Shown here: piece after piece, positions 7,853 to 15,259 of the stretch
Position numbering within the stretch: the first letter of the stretch is position 1
How the letters are laid out: each line of letters opens with the position of its first letter
The notes under the pieces: model-generated
What the model saw: only the letters and a program-made list of their open reading frames with translations
The model's database searches: none
Told to the model about the DNA's origin: nothing
DNA from: JAHBVH01 sp034437715
Lineage (GTDB): Bacteria > Chloroflexota > Anaerolineae > Caldilineales > Caldilineaceae
DNA: 28,307 bases
Assembly (NCBI GenBank): GCA_034437715.1
Contig: DAOTTR010000047.1
Location: forward strand, 1-28,307
Reading direction: 5' to 3'
Position numbers and translations under genes: made by a program

Positions 7853-8928
7853 GCCGACACTATCTCCGAGGCCATCTCCGGCAGCGGCAAATTCGCAAAA
7901 ATATCCACCGATAGATCGCCCATCTGGGGCATTGCTTGTTGCCGATAAAACGCGGCCGCACCAATCATAGCTGCGTTGTCGGTGCAGAGAAAAAGCGGCG
8001 GAATGTACAGCGGCAGATTATGGCCGCTACAGGTTGTTTCGGCCAGCGCGCGCAATTGGGCGTTGGCACTGACGCCGCCACAGATACAGACCTGGCGCAC
8101 ACCGTAGTGCAGTGCTGCATCCAGCGTCTTGTGAACTAACACCTCGGCGACGGCAGTTTGAAAGGCGGCGGCAATGTCTGCTTTGACTGGAGCCTCCGCC
8201 ATGTTGACCCCCTTTTGCTCGAGTTGCCGTACAAGATTCAGCACTGCGGTTTTCAAGCCGGAAAAGCTAAAGTTAAAGCGATGCTCTGCGCTTTGGAGCA
8301 GTGGCCGTGGCAGTGTAAAGCGCTGGGCATCGCCTTGTTGGGCGGCGTTCTGGATGGCGGGACCACCTGGGAAGCCTAAATTGAGCAAGCGCGCCACCTT
8401 ATCAAAGGCTTCCCCTGCGGCATCATCCAATGTGCTGCCCAAGAGCCGGTATTGGCCGTGCCCTTGCATGAGTACCAGCGAAGTATGCCCACCGGAAACA
8501 ATCAAAATCAGCGCCGGAAAAGCGTCATCCGGCACGGGAGCCGGGCGACCGGGTATCGCAAGCCAGTTGCTATAAATATGCCCCTCTAGGTGGTTGATCG
8601 GCAACAGGGGCAGACCGCTGGCAAAGGCCAATCCCTTGGCCGCGTTGACCCCCACCAATAAACTACCGGCCAGACCAGGCCCATGGGTGACGGCAATGGC
8701 ATCGACGGCGCAAATATGTGCCAGCCCTGCTTCGTGCAATGCCTGTTCGATCACTGGCTGGATCGACAAGACATGTTGGCGACTGGCAACCTCGGGGAAG
8801 ACCCCCCCAAAGCGACGATGTAACTCGATCTGGGTTGCCACGACATTGCTGACGATGTGGCGACCATCGACAATGATGGCCGCCGCCGTTTCATCACAAC
8901 TTGTTTCAATGGCCAAAATACGTGTCAT
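7849..8928 (-). CDS. tsaD: tRNA N6-adenosine threonylcarbamoyltransferase TsaD
   Basis: The 359-residue protein is the catalytic subunit that transfers threonylcarbamoyl to A37 of ANN-decoding tRNAs (t6A). It shows the ASKHA-fold start MTRILAIETSCDETAAAI, the conserved FGGVFPEVASRQH, the metal-binding INHLEGHIY (H113 and H117), VSGGHTSL, a glycine-rich ICGGVSANAQLR and the third ligand in LCTDNAAMIGAA (D317). The ATG at 8928 overlaps the stop of the upstream transferase gene by 4 nt (ATGA), which indicates translational coupling. The open frame continues upstream but that part is antisense-free shadow over the neighbouring gene and lacks family similarity. It is an essential housekeeping gene. 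Confidence 0.95.
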   Translation of the reverse strand: MTRILAIETSCDETAAAIIVDGRHIVSNVVATQIELHRRFGGVFPEVASRQHVLSIQPVIEQALHEAGLAHICAVDAIAVTHGPGLAGSLLVGVNAAKGLAFASGLPLLPINHLEGHIYSNWLAIPGRPAPVPDDAFPALILIVSGGHTSLVLMQGHGQYRLLGSTLDDAAGEAFDKVARLLNLGFPGGPAIQNAAQQGDAQRFTLPRPLLQSAEHRFNFSFSGLKTAVLNLVRQLEQKGVNMAEAPVKADIAAAFQTAVAEVLVHKTLDAALHYGVRQVCICGGVSANAQLRALAETTCSGHNLPLYIPPLFLCTDNAAMIGAAAFYRQQAMPQMGDLSVDIFANLPLPEMASEIVSA

Positions 8929-10058
8929 GGAAGCTCTTTCTGATCCGTATCGCGGATCGTTTCTTTGGCGCGGCCAGCCCAGACAAGAATACCCAGCGCC
9001 AACAACGCCAATGTGCTGAGGGCAATGATCTTCTGCGCCTCTCCGTCGAGCAACAAGGTGATCACACCAAAGGCTGCACAAAACAGCCAATAGCCAATCA
9101 CAATCGTCCGCTCGCGGATGCCAACATCCACCAAGCGAAAGTGCAGATGATCGCGCCCCCCTTGGCCCGGTGGAATGCCGCGCCACCAGCGGCTAAAGAC
9201 GAGCCAGACCAGATCCAGCGCAGGCAGGCCCAGCACCAACATCACAATCGCCAGGCGTGCGCCGCCAATAATGCCCAGCGATGCCAACGTGTAGCCCAGA
9301 AAATAGGAGCCGGTGCTGCCCATAAAAATGCGCGCCGGCGCAAAGTTAAAGGGCAGAAAACCCAATGTCGCACCCAGCAGCGCTAACGGCAAAAGTGCCA
9401 CACTTTGTTGCGGCGGGTCGGCCACAAAGAGCATGTGACACGCCAGAATAACGCAAAAAATTGCCGCCACGCCGGTCACCAAGCCACTTAGTCCATCCAA
9501 CCAGTTGACCGTATTCATCATAAACAGGAACCAGAAGATCGTCACCGGCCAGACGATCCACCAGGGTAAGCCCGTGTCACTCCAGAGAAGCCCCGCCTGA
9601 AAGGGGTTATTGACATGCTTGATAAAGATCAGCCCGCTAATCGCAATGATCGCGGCTATGATCTGGAGGGCATATTGGGGAGTGCTGCCCAATTCATAGC
9701 GATCATCGAGCAAGCCCACGACAATGCAGAAGACGCTGCCGGCCACCAATGCCGCCAACCGCCGCACCTCATAGAGGTCATTGCGCGCAGGAAACCAGGT
9801 GCCGAGCGTGGTCGGAAAGAACACCGGCACAAACCAAATGATGGCAATGGTGATCAAAAAGCCAAAGGCCAGCGCCAAGCCGCCGGTGCGCGGAATAATC
9901 CCTTGGTGTCGCCGTCGTCCACCCGGATAATCGGCCAATCCCCAATACAACCCCAGCCGGCCCACCCACGGGGTGATCAGATAGGTTAGCAGGAGTGAGA
10001 AAAGAAAAGTGAGGAAAAAGATCATGTGTATGTAGCGGGTGGCGAGTAGCGGGTTCAT
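8925..10058 (-). CDS. WecA/MraY-type undecaprenyl-phosphate sugar-1-phosphate transferase
   Basis: This polytopic membrane protein (377 aa, about ten transmembrane helices) belongs to the family that moves HexNAc-1-phosphate from UDP onto undecaprenyl phosphate to start cell-wall or surface-polysaccharide synthesis. Family motifs seen are GLADYPGGRRRH, PRTGGLA, the DD pair in VVGLLDDRYELGS (D118, D119), NTVNWLDGLSGL (D188) and the basic GRDHLHFRL loop (H304, H306). The usual FMGDxGS motif reads FMGSTGS here, with Ser248 (codon 9317-9315) in place of the metal-binding Asp. The ATG at 10058 lies 25 nt after asnS; an alternative ATG at 10025 has no ribosome site. It overlaps tsaD by 4 nt. Confidence 0.88.
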   Translation of the reverse strand: MNPLLATRYIHMIFFLTFLFSLLLTYLITPWVGRLGLYWGLADYPGGRRRHQGIIPRTGGLALAFGFLITIAIIWFVPVFFPTTLGTWFPARNDLYEVRRLAALVAGSVFCIVVGLLDDRYELGSTPQYALQIIAAIIAISGLIFIKHVNNPFQAGLLWSDTGLPWWIVWPVTIFWFLFMMNTVNWLDGLSGLVTGVAAIFCVILACHMLFVADPPQQSVALLPLALLGATLGFLPFNFAPARIFMGSTGSYFLGYTLASLGIIGGARLAIVMLVLGLPALDLVWLVFSRWWRGIPPGQGGRDHLHFRLVDVGIRERTIVIGYWLFCAAFGVITLLLDGEAQKIIALSTLALLALGILVWAGRAKETIRDTDQKELP

Positions 10059-10083
10059 TCGCCACCCGCCACGTCCTAGATGC

Positions 10084-11427
10084 TTAAGGTCGCAAATTGG
10101 TGAGGGTGCGGGGAAAGGCAATGGTTTCGCGCACATGATCCAGGCCGCAGATCCAGGCTACCGTGCGTTCCACGCCCAGCCCAAAGCCGCTGTGCACCAC
10201 CGAGCCGTAGCGGCGCAGATCAACGTACCATTCGTAGACTTCTTGGGGCAACTGGTGGTGCGCAATTGCCGCCAGCAATTTCTCGGGATCACTCATGCGC
10301 TCGCTGCCGCCAGTCACTTCGCCATAGCCTTCGGGGGCCAACAGATCCACGCTGCGGCAGACTTCGGGACGCTCCGCTTGTGGCTCCATGTAAAAGGCTT
10401 TGATCTGCGTCGGATAGTGATGTACGAAGACCGGTTTGTCGAACTGGGCGGCAATATAGGTTTCATGGGGACTGCCAAAATCGTCACCCCATTCAATTGG
10501 CGGCACGGGATCGGGGTAGCCGGGCACCAATTCGCCAGCGGCGGCGGCTTTGTTGAGCATGGCGACGGCTTCATCGTAATGAATGCGCGGAAAGGGTGCG
10601 CTTACTTTTTGCAGATGCGTCAGATCGCGTTCGAGTACCGCCAATTCTGGCTGACAGTCGCGCAGACAACGCTGTACAATGTGGCTGACAAATTGTTCTT
10701 CGATTGCCATCAACCCTTCCAGATCGCAGAAGGCGATCTCTGGCTCGACCATCCAAAATTCTTGCAAGTGGCGACGCGTCTTGCTCTTTTCGGCGCGAAA
10801 GGTGGGGCCAAAGCAGTAGACTTTGCCAAAGGCGAAAATGTTTGCCTCGTTATACAACTGGCCAGTTTGTGCCAAATAGGCCGGTTCGCCGTGATAGTCT
10901 ATCGAGAAAAGCGTTGTTGTGCCTTCGGCCGCAGCGGGAGTCAGGATCGGCGTATCGACATTGAGAAAGCCCTGCCCATCCAGCCATTCGCGGATGGCAC
11001 TTACAATGACGGCACGCACACGGATGGCAGCCCATTGGCGCGACGAGCGCAACCAGAGATGGCGATTCTCCATCAGAAATTCGACGCCATGCTCTTTGGG
11101 CGAAATCGGGTAGGGCGCAGCGATCTGCTCGATCTCGATCGTGCGCACATCCAGTTCGTAGCCGCCCGGCACGCCCGGCGCGCGCTCATCGGCTTTGACA
11201 AGACCTGTCAACAACAAGCTGCTCTCTTGGGTCAAGCCTTTGGCGCTTTCAAACGCTTCCTCGCTCACATTGCCGCGAAACATGACCGCCTGACAAATGC
11301 CGGTGCCGTCACGCATTTGCAGAAATTGCAGTTTGCCCTTGCCGGTTTTATTGTAGAGCCAGCCCTGGATCTGGACTTCCTGATCGACGTACTCTTTGAG
11401 GTTGTGAATGGTCACAATCGGCGCCAC
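10084..11427 (-). CDS. asnS: Asparaginyl-tRNA synthetase
   Basis: The 447-residue class IIb synthetase charges tRNA-Asn. An N-terminal OB-fold anticodon-binding domain (about 1-110, with VQIQGWLYNKTGKGKLQFL and RDGTG) is followed by the catalytic core. Motif 2 is FGPTFRAEKSKTRRHLQEFW and motif 3 is the C-terminal GFGLGVERTVAWICG. The NRHLWLR segment and MVEPE are typical. It is closer to AsnRS than AspRS, as judged by the compact length and the absence of the large AspRS insertion. The start is a GTG at 11427, supported by AGGAG (11439-11435) with a 7-nt spacing. It is followed after 25 nt by the WecA/MraY-type gene, so the three genes down to tsaD form a probable operon. Confidence 0.94.
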   Translation of the reverse strand: MAPIVTIHNLKEYVDQEVQIQGWLYNKTGKGKLQFLQMRDGTGICQAVMFRGNVSEEAFESAKGLTQESSLLLTGLVKADERAPGVPGGYELDVRTIEIEQIAAPYPISPKEHGVEFLMENRHLWLRSSRQWAAIRVRAVIVSAIREWLDGQGFLNVDTPILTPAAAEGTTTLFSIDYHGEPAYLAQTGQLYNEANIFAFGKVYCFGPTFRAEKSKTRRHLQEFWMVEPEIAFCDLEGLMAIEEQFVSHIVQRCLRDCQPELAVLERDLTHLQKVSAPFPRIHYDEAVAMLNKAAAAGELVPGYPDPVPPIEWGDDFGSPHETYIAAQFDKPVFVHHYPTQIKAFYMEPQAERPEVCRSVDLLAPEGYGEVTGGSERMSDPEKLLAAIAHHQLPQEVYEWYVDLRRYGSVVHSGFGLGVERTVAWICGLDHVRETIAFPRTLTNLRP

Positions 11428-11450
11428 GGTTCGACTCCTACTCTTCTATA

Positions 11451-11512
11451 CTCCGCAGCAGCACAGCAGTACATTTTTACGTGTGTAAAAATGATACTTT
11501 ATGGCGCTGCTC
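11451..11512. repeat. Dispersed ~62-bp repeat, copy A
   Basis: This stretch, just upstream of asnS, is closely similar to the reverse complement of 19789-19851. Shared blocks are CTCCGCAGCAGCACA, GTACATT, GTGTAAAAA and CTTTATGGCGCTGCTC, with scattered mismatches between and about one gap. Internally it forms the hairpin CATTTTTAC/GTAAAAATG (11472-11480 and 11485-11493, 4-nt loop). No coding potential is evident. It occupies the 5' leader or promoter region of asnS. Confidence 0.7.
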
Positions 11513-11519
11513 TTCTACG

Positions 11520-12182
11520 CTAACTTTGCGACTCTTGTTCCTCGGGGAGATCGTCGTCAAACCCATCATCGAACTCGTCTTCATCCCCCTCTTCGCGTTC
11601 GAATGGAATCTTGGCGGGCGGCGGCGGCTTGACTTGGCCCTCTTCTGGGAAGAGCAAGGAGAGGTCAATGTCGAAGTCTTCCAGGCGACGCCCTACGCGC
11701 GAAAAATGTTCGGGACGAAATTCATGGGTGGATAGATGACCTGGACGTAGCACATAGGTATAGACAAAGACCGATTGGGGAGGGATATATTCCTGGTCAA
11801 TCACGCTGCGGGTTGATGGCTGTACGGCGGGCGTCTCTTCTATACGATCGACGCGTGACCGGCGGCGACGACGCCGTCCACGACTGCTGCGGTCGCCTTT
11901 GTTAGTGCTGTCATCTTTGTATGCGTTGTCGGCCTTGCCCGGATTGCGCGCACGACCCTTGGCCGCGGCATCCGGTTTGCGTGATTCCTGTTGTTTTTCT
12001 GGAGCTTTGCGCGGCTCTTGCGGTTTGCGCGGCTCTTGCGGCTTGTCTTGGACTTTGCGTGGCTCTTGCACAGCCCCCCCATCCGATGGTTTACGCCGCC
12101 GGAAATAGCGTCGCCGGTTATTGCCTTTGCCCCCGCCGCCTGCTTCGCCTTGCTTGCCGCCTGCATTGTTTTCGTTGCTCAT
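11520..12182 (-). CDS. Low-complexity, charge-segregated disordered protein
   Basis: No known family is recognised in these 220 residues. The first half is Gly/Asn-rich and then strongly basic, with repeated EPRKPQ/PRKxQE units (about residues 40-70) and an Arg run near residues 101-108 (GRRRRRRSR). A short ordered-looking stretch follows (QEYIPPQSVFVYTYVLRPG, then LSTHEFRPEHFSRVGRRLEDFDIDLSLLF). The last 30 residues are very acidic. Basic low-complexity tails of this kind occur in nucleic-acid-binding or ribosome-associated proteins, so RNA binding is a guess. An in-frame stop lies directly upstream of the ATG at 12182 and there is no other Met, so the start is secure although no ribosome site is visible. 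It lies upstream of asnS in the same direction. Confidence 0.7.
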   Translation of the reverse strand: MSNENNAGGKQGEAGGGGKGNNRRRYFRRRKPSDGGAVQEPRKVQDKPQEPRKPQEPRKAPEKQQESRKPDAAAKGRARNPGKADNAYKDDSTNKGDRSSRGRRRRRRSRVDRIEETPAVQPSTRSVIDQEYIPPQSVFVYTYVLRPGHLSTHEFRPEHFSRVGRRLEDFDIDLSLLFPEEGQVKPPPPAKIPFEREEGDEDEFDDGFDDDLPEEQESQS

Positions 12183-12191
12183 ATATTATTT

Positions 12192-12239
12192 ACTCTACGT
12201 CAAACTCTACGTCAAACTCTACGTCAAACTCTACGTCAA
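12192..12239. repeat. Four perfect tandem copies of a 12-bp unit
   Basis: ACTCTACGTCAA is repeated four times without a mismatch. On the minus strand each unit reads TTGACGTAGAGT, so it presents four phased TTGACG hexamers resembling -35 boxes. It ends 9 bp before the start codon of the disordered-protein gene (12182, minus). It could be a regulatory array or simply a slippage-prone microsatellite. Confidence 0.85.
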
Positions 12240-12254
12240 TGGGTATGGCATGCT

Positions 12255-12271
12255 ACGACAAAATTTGTCGT
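12255..12271. promoter_or_regulatory. 17-bp palindrome, operator-like
   Basis: Perfect 8-bp arms ACGACAAA and TTTGTCGT surround a single central base. It lies between the LysM gene and the disordered-protein gene, upstream of the latter and next to the 12-bp tandem array. The near-absent loop favours a dimeric regulator site over a terminator hairpin. Confidence 0.4.
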
Positions 12272-12351
12272 TTCTGACAACATGCCTACGCGAAAATTGG
12301 AGTTATGCTGGAATATTGTTCCTCGCGAAACATTCACCGGACATGGTACGT

Positions 12352-13146
12352 TCAAGGCACAGGATAAGTGTGGATGACATTACTTTGTCCATCGATCAAG
12401 CGGGCAACACTGCCAGGCTGCCAGACGGCCTCTGTTTGATTCCAATAAAGCGCAATACTTGTATCGGTGCCGCCCGTCGTGTGTACCCAAATGTTGCTAC
12501 CCGGAAAGATCGACAACTCACCAAAGGTGTACGCTGGTCCATTTTCACGTTCTAAACGCCAGCCGTTTAGGTTGACTACGCCGTTGCTATCATTCACAAT
12601 CTGTACGGCTTCAGTACCAATCGTTCCTGGCCCATCCACCATGCGGATCACCATGCCTTCCCCAACAACCAGGGGCGGGGGCGTGGGTTCGCTGGCTTGT
12701 TCGGGAGCTGGAGCAGTGGTGTTACCATCGCCCCGCACCGGGATAATCAGCCGTTGGCCGATATAGACCACATTGGGGTCGGTCAGGCTATTGGCCTCGA
12801 CAATTTCATCCAATGTCGTGCCAAAGCGACCGGCCACACTCGAAAGGCTATCACCCGCTTCGATGACGTAAATTTGTTGGTTCGCCGGATCGAGTGTGGG
12901 CGCCGGCTCTGCTTCGTTTACCGTTTCTGCTGCCGCTTCGGCGGTAGGCAAAACGTTGGACGCGCCATCTGGATTGGCGGGCGTGTTGGTTGGCAACACC
13001 AGCGTTTGTCCCATCGGTGTTGCTACAATGGCGAGTGCTTCTGCATCGGGACGGCGTGCTTCGACGGCCCAGGTAACGGCTAGGGCAACCACTAGACTAA
13101 TAAGCGCATTGAGCACAACGACAAAAATGAGCTGACGACGATTCAT
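12352..13146 (-). CDS. Membrane-anchored LysM and lamin-tail-domain protein
   Basis: The 264-residue protein starts with a signal anchor (MNRRQLIFVVVLNALISLVV, about 5-27), followed by a Pro/Thr/Ala-rich linker. A LysM peptidoglycan-binding domain lies at about 90-137 (IYVIEAGDSLSSVAGRFGTT, then YIGQRLIIP). After a second Pro-rich linker comes a lamin-tail (LTD) beta-sandwich at about 165-262, recognisable from EAVQIVNDSNGVVNLNGWRL, YTFGELSIFPGS and IWVHTTGG. LysM would hold it at the cell wall; LTDs are common accessory domains on bacterial extracellular proteins. A structural or adhesive cell-surface role is inferred. It heads a run of minus-strand genes and is divergent from the HtrA gene, with a 219-bp shared upstream region. 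Confidence 0.85.
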   Translation of the reverse strand: MNRRQLIFVVVLNALISLVVALAVTWAVEARRPDAEALAIVATPMGQTLVLPTNTPANPDGASNVLPTAEAAAETVNEAEPAPTLDPANQQIYVIEAGDSLSSVAGRFGTTLDEIVEANSLTDPNVVYIGQRLIIPVRGDGNTTAPAPEQASEPTPPPLVVGEGMVIRMVDGPGTIGTEAVQIVNDSNGVVNLNGWRLERENGPAYTFGELSIFPGSNIWVHTTGGTDTSIALYWNQTEAVWQPGSVARLIDGQSNVIHTYPVP

Positions 13147-13365
13147 ATAAGCTCTCTAGGATTTATCATTTACTTGTAAGCGAGTATATCATAGTCTCAG
13201 ATCTGTTCAAAGCTACCCGCTTGCTATTCTCGCTGTTGTGGCGCAATCGCCTCGCTTGCAGGATACGCGCAATTATGCCCACTGTCTGAATTGGGCTTTT
13301 GTAGTAAAATTAGGGGAAAGCCGTGCAACGCTATTGGTTGCGCCGAGTAAATTGGAGTGATTGGC

Positions 13366-14646
13366 ATGATAGAAACAGCAAAGCCGCGTTGGGGTATACG
13401 AATTCTGTTGGTCGTGGTTAGCACCGTCGCCTTGATTTGGGGGGCGTGCGTTTTGACTTTGTTATTCGGCCTCTTTTTCTGGAATCGCGATGCGCGCAGC
13501 CTGCCCAATGCCGTGAGCCGCACAAATGCTGCCCCTGTAACCGCGATTCGCGCCGTGGCCGCGCCCCCAACCGCGGCGATCATCATCGCTACACCGCAAG
13601 GTGGCGATTATGAGAGCGCGGTGCTGAAGAATATTTATGCCCAGGTCAATGCCTCTGTCGTCAACATTACGGCGTTAAGTTCGGGAAGTGCCCTGAATGC
13701 GCTGGGTGGGCACAATTTCAATAATGATGATCTGCTACCCGCTGGCGGCGGTTCAGGCTTTGTTTGGGATGAATATGGCCACATTGTGACCAACCAACAT
13801 GTGGTGGATGGGGTTAGTCAACTGCAAATCACCTTTAGCGACGGGCGCGTCGCAATTGCCGAGATTATCGGTGAGGATACGAGCAGCGATCTGGCGGTGC
13901 TTCAGATCGATCCAACAGGCTATGCGCTGCAACCGGTGCGCCGCGGGAAAATGGAAGCGGTGGAAGTGGGTATGCGCGTCGCCGCGATTGGCAACCCTTT
14001 TGGCTTGGCCGGTTCGTTGACCAGTGGCATTGTCAGCGCGGTTGGGCGGTCGATTCCGTCGAGCAACAATTTTACGATCCCCGCGTCGATCCAGACCGAT
14101 GCCGCGATTAATCCTGGCAATTCGGGTGGTCCCTTGTTAAACGAACAGGGCGAGGTGATTGGCATCAACGCGCAAATTCGTTCCGACGTGCGCGCCAACA
14201 GTGGGGTGGGCTTTGCGCTGCCGATTGCGATTGTCGAACGCGTCGTGCCAGCGCTGATCCAAACGGGCGTCTACAAACACAGCTATATGGGCGTCTATGG
14301 CACAACCCTGAGTCCACTCTGCGCCGCGGATCTACAGGTAGACAAGATGTTACGCGGTGCTTATGTAAATGAAGTAAATCGCGGCACACCCGCCGCCAAG
14401 GCTGGCTTGCGTGGTGGCGATCAGCGATCGCCAACCAAATATCTGGGCATTTGTCCGGAGACAATCGGCGGCGATGTGATTCTCGCGATCAATGACCAAG
14501 CGGTCAGCAGCTTTGATGACATTCTCGTCTATCTGGAATATTACACCAGCCCAGGCGATGTCGTGACCCTGGATGTCTTGCGCAAGGGCGAAGCAATAAC
14601 GCTTGAGATGACATTGGCCGCACGACCAGAGCGCCTAAACGAATAA
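13366..14646 (+). CDS. HtrA/DegP-type trypsin-like serine protease with PDZ domain
   Basis: This 426-residue membrane-anchored protease handles misfolded envelope proteins in its family. A transmembrane anchor lies at about 11-38, then a linker and the trypsin-like domain with the triad His145 (TNQHVV), Asp175 (SSDLAV) and Ser253 (NPGNSGGPL). A PDZ domain at about 303-420 is interrupted by an insertion around GDQRSPTKYLGICPETIGGD, which carries Cys363; with Cys319 this might form a disulfide outside the membrane. The ATG at 13366 is chosen because GGAG at 13354-13357 precedes it by 8 nt; a GTG at 13357 lies within that site. It converges on the zinc-ribbon gene with only 4 nt between them. 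Confidence 0.9.
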   Translation: MIETAKPRWGIRILLVVVSTVALIWGACVLTLLFGLFFWNRDARSLPNAVSRTNAAPVTAIRAVAAPPTAAIIIATPQGGDYESAVLKNIYAQVNASVVNITALSSGSALNALGGHNFNNDDLLPAGGGSGFVWDEYGHIVTNQHVVDGVSQLQITFSDGRVAIAEIIGEDTSSDLAVLQIDPTGYALQPVRRGKMEAVEVGMRVAAIGNPFGLAGSLTSGIVSAVGRSIPSSNNFTIPASIQTDAAINPGNSGGPLLNEQGEVIGINAQIRSDVRANSGVGFALPIAIVERVVPALIQTGVYKHSYMGVYGTTLSPLCAADLQVDKMLRGAYVNEVNRGTPAAKAGLRGGDQRSPTKYLGICPETIGGDVILAINDQAVSSFDDILVYLEYYTSPGDVVTLDVLRKGEAITLEMTLAARPERLNE

Positions 14647-14650
14647 TGGG

Positions 14651-15058
14651 TTAGTCGTCGATCTCGATCTGATGTTCACTGACGCCGCTGCGCTGGACAC
14701 CGTTGCCGTCGGTCACTGCCCAAGCCGAGCGAATGCGGATGGTCTGGCGTGGTTTGGGCGCGACGGGCTGCTCTGTGCGCATGGGGGGCTGGGCTGGCCG
14801 ATTGGTGCGTAAGGAGGCAACCGCGGTTTCGGTCACGTTGGCCGCCATACGGCTCTGCAACAATTTCCACCCGGCGCGCAGGAGCAAGCTGGCCGCGCCC
14901 GCCAGGATGGGGAGCGCAGCTTTGCTCAGCACAATTGGGAAATTTGCACGTTGCATGGGTAACGCTGCTTGACTATCGTTGCCGCAATGGGGGCAGTAGC
15001 GGGCGCTTAGGGGGCCTGCTTCACCACAATTGGAACAAATTCGTTGTACATCACTCAT
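14651..15058 (-). CDS. Zinc-ribbon membrane-associated protein
   Basis: This small 135-residue protein has an N-terminal zinc ribbon with two CxxC knuckles (ICSNCG and YCPHCG; C8, C11, C22, C25). A hydrophobic stretch follows (about 42-65, IVLSKAALPILAGAASLLLRAG), then a Pro/Arg linker and a C-terminal strand-rich segment ending in acidic residues (EHQIEIDD). No specific function is recognised; such 'zinc-ribbon plus one helix' proteins are often membrane-tethered regulators. The ATG at 15058 is preferred over one at 15070 because GAGG (15067-15064) precedes it by about 6 nt. A TATAAT hexamer on the minus strand (15084-15079) is a possible -10 box, but no good -35 is seen. Confidence 0.7.
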   Translation of the reverse strand: MSDVQRICSNCGEAGPLSARYCPHCGNDSQAALPMQRANFPIVLSKAALPILAGAASLLLRAGWKLLQSRMAANVTETAVASLRTNRPAQPPMRTEQPVAPKPRQTIRIRSAWAVTDGNGVQRSGVSEHQIEIDD

Positions 15059-15259
15059 CGACAACCTCATGCTTAACTATTATAACTATAGCTGGCTATC
15101 GCTCATGCTTTCGCATAAGACAACTGCCAATTACCCGTTTCTGTTTGTCCCGTGTATCATGATTTCTAGCGATTTATCTAGCCATGCACACTAGCGGCAA
15201 TACTGTTGTGTCTAGCTCAGTGTAACATTAGTCATGGCCCAAGTCAACCAATAACCGTT

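Noticed and set aside
7849..9186. A 445-residue reading of tsaD extending 86 codons upstream of 8928
   Set aside because: The extension overlaps the well-supported transferase gene in another frame and lacks TsaD similarity; the ATG at 8928 begins the canonical MTRILAIETSCDE.
11472..11493. Rho-independent terminator
   Set aside because: The stem is AT-rich and not followed by a T-tract on either strand; the sequence also belongs to a dispersed repeat.
10039..11523. A 494-codon plus-strand open frame across asnS
   Set aside because: It is the antisense shadow of asnS, whose class II synthetase motifs are unmistakable on the minus strand.
12192..12239. CRISPR array
   Set aside because: The 12-bp units are contiguous with no spacers.
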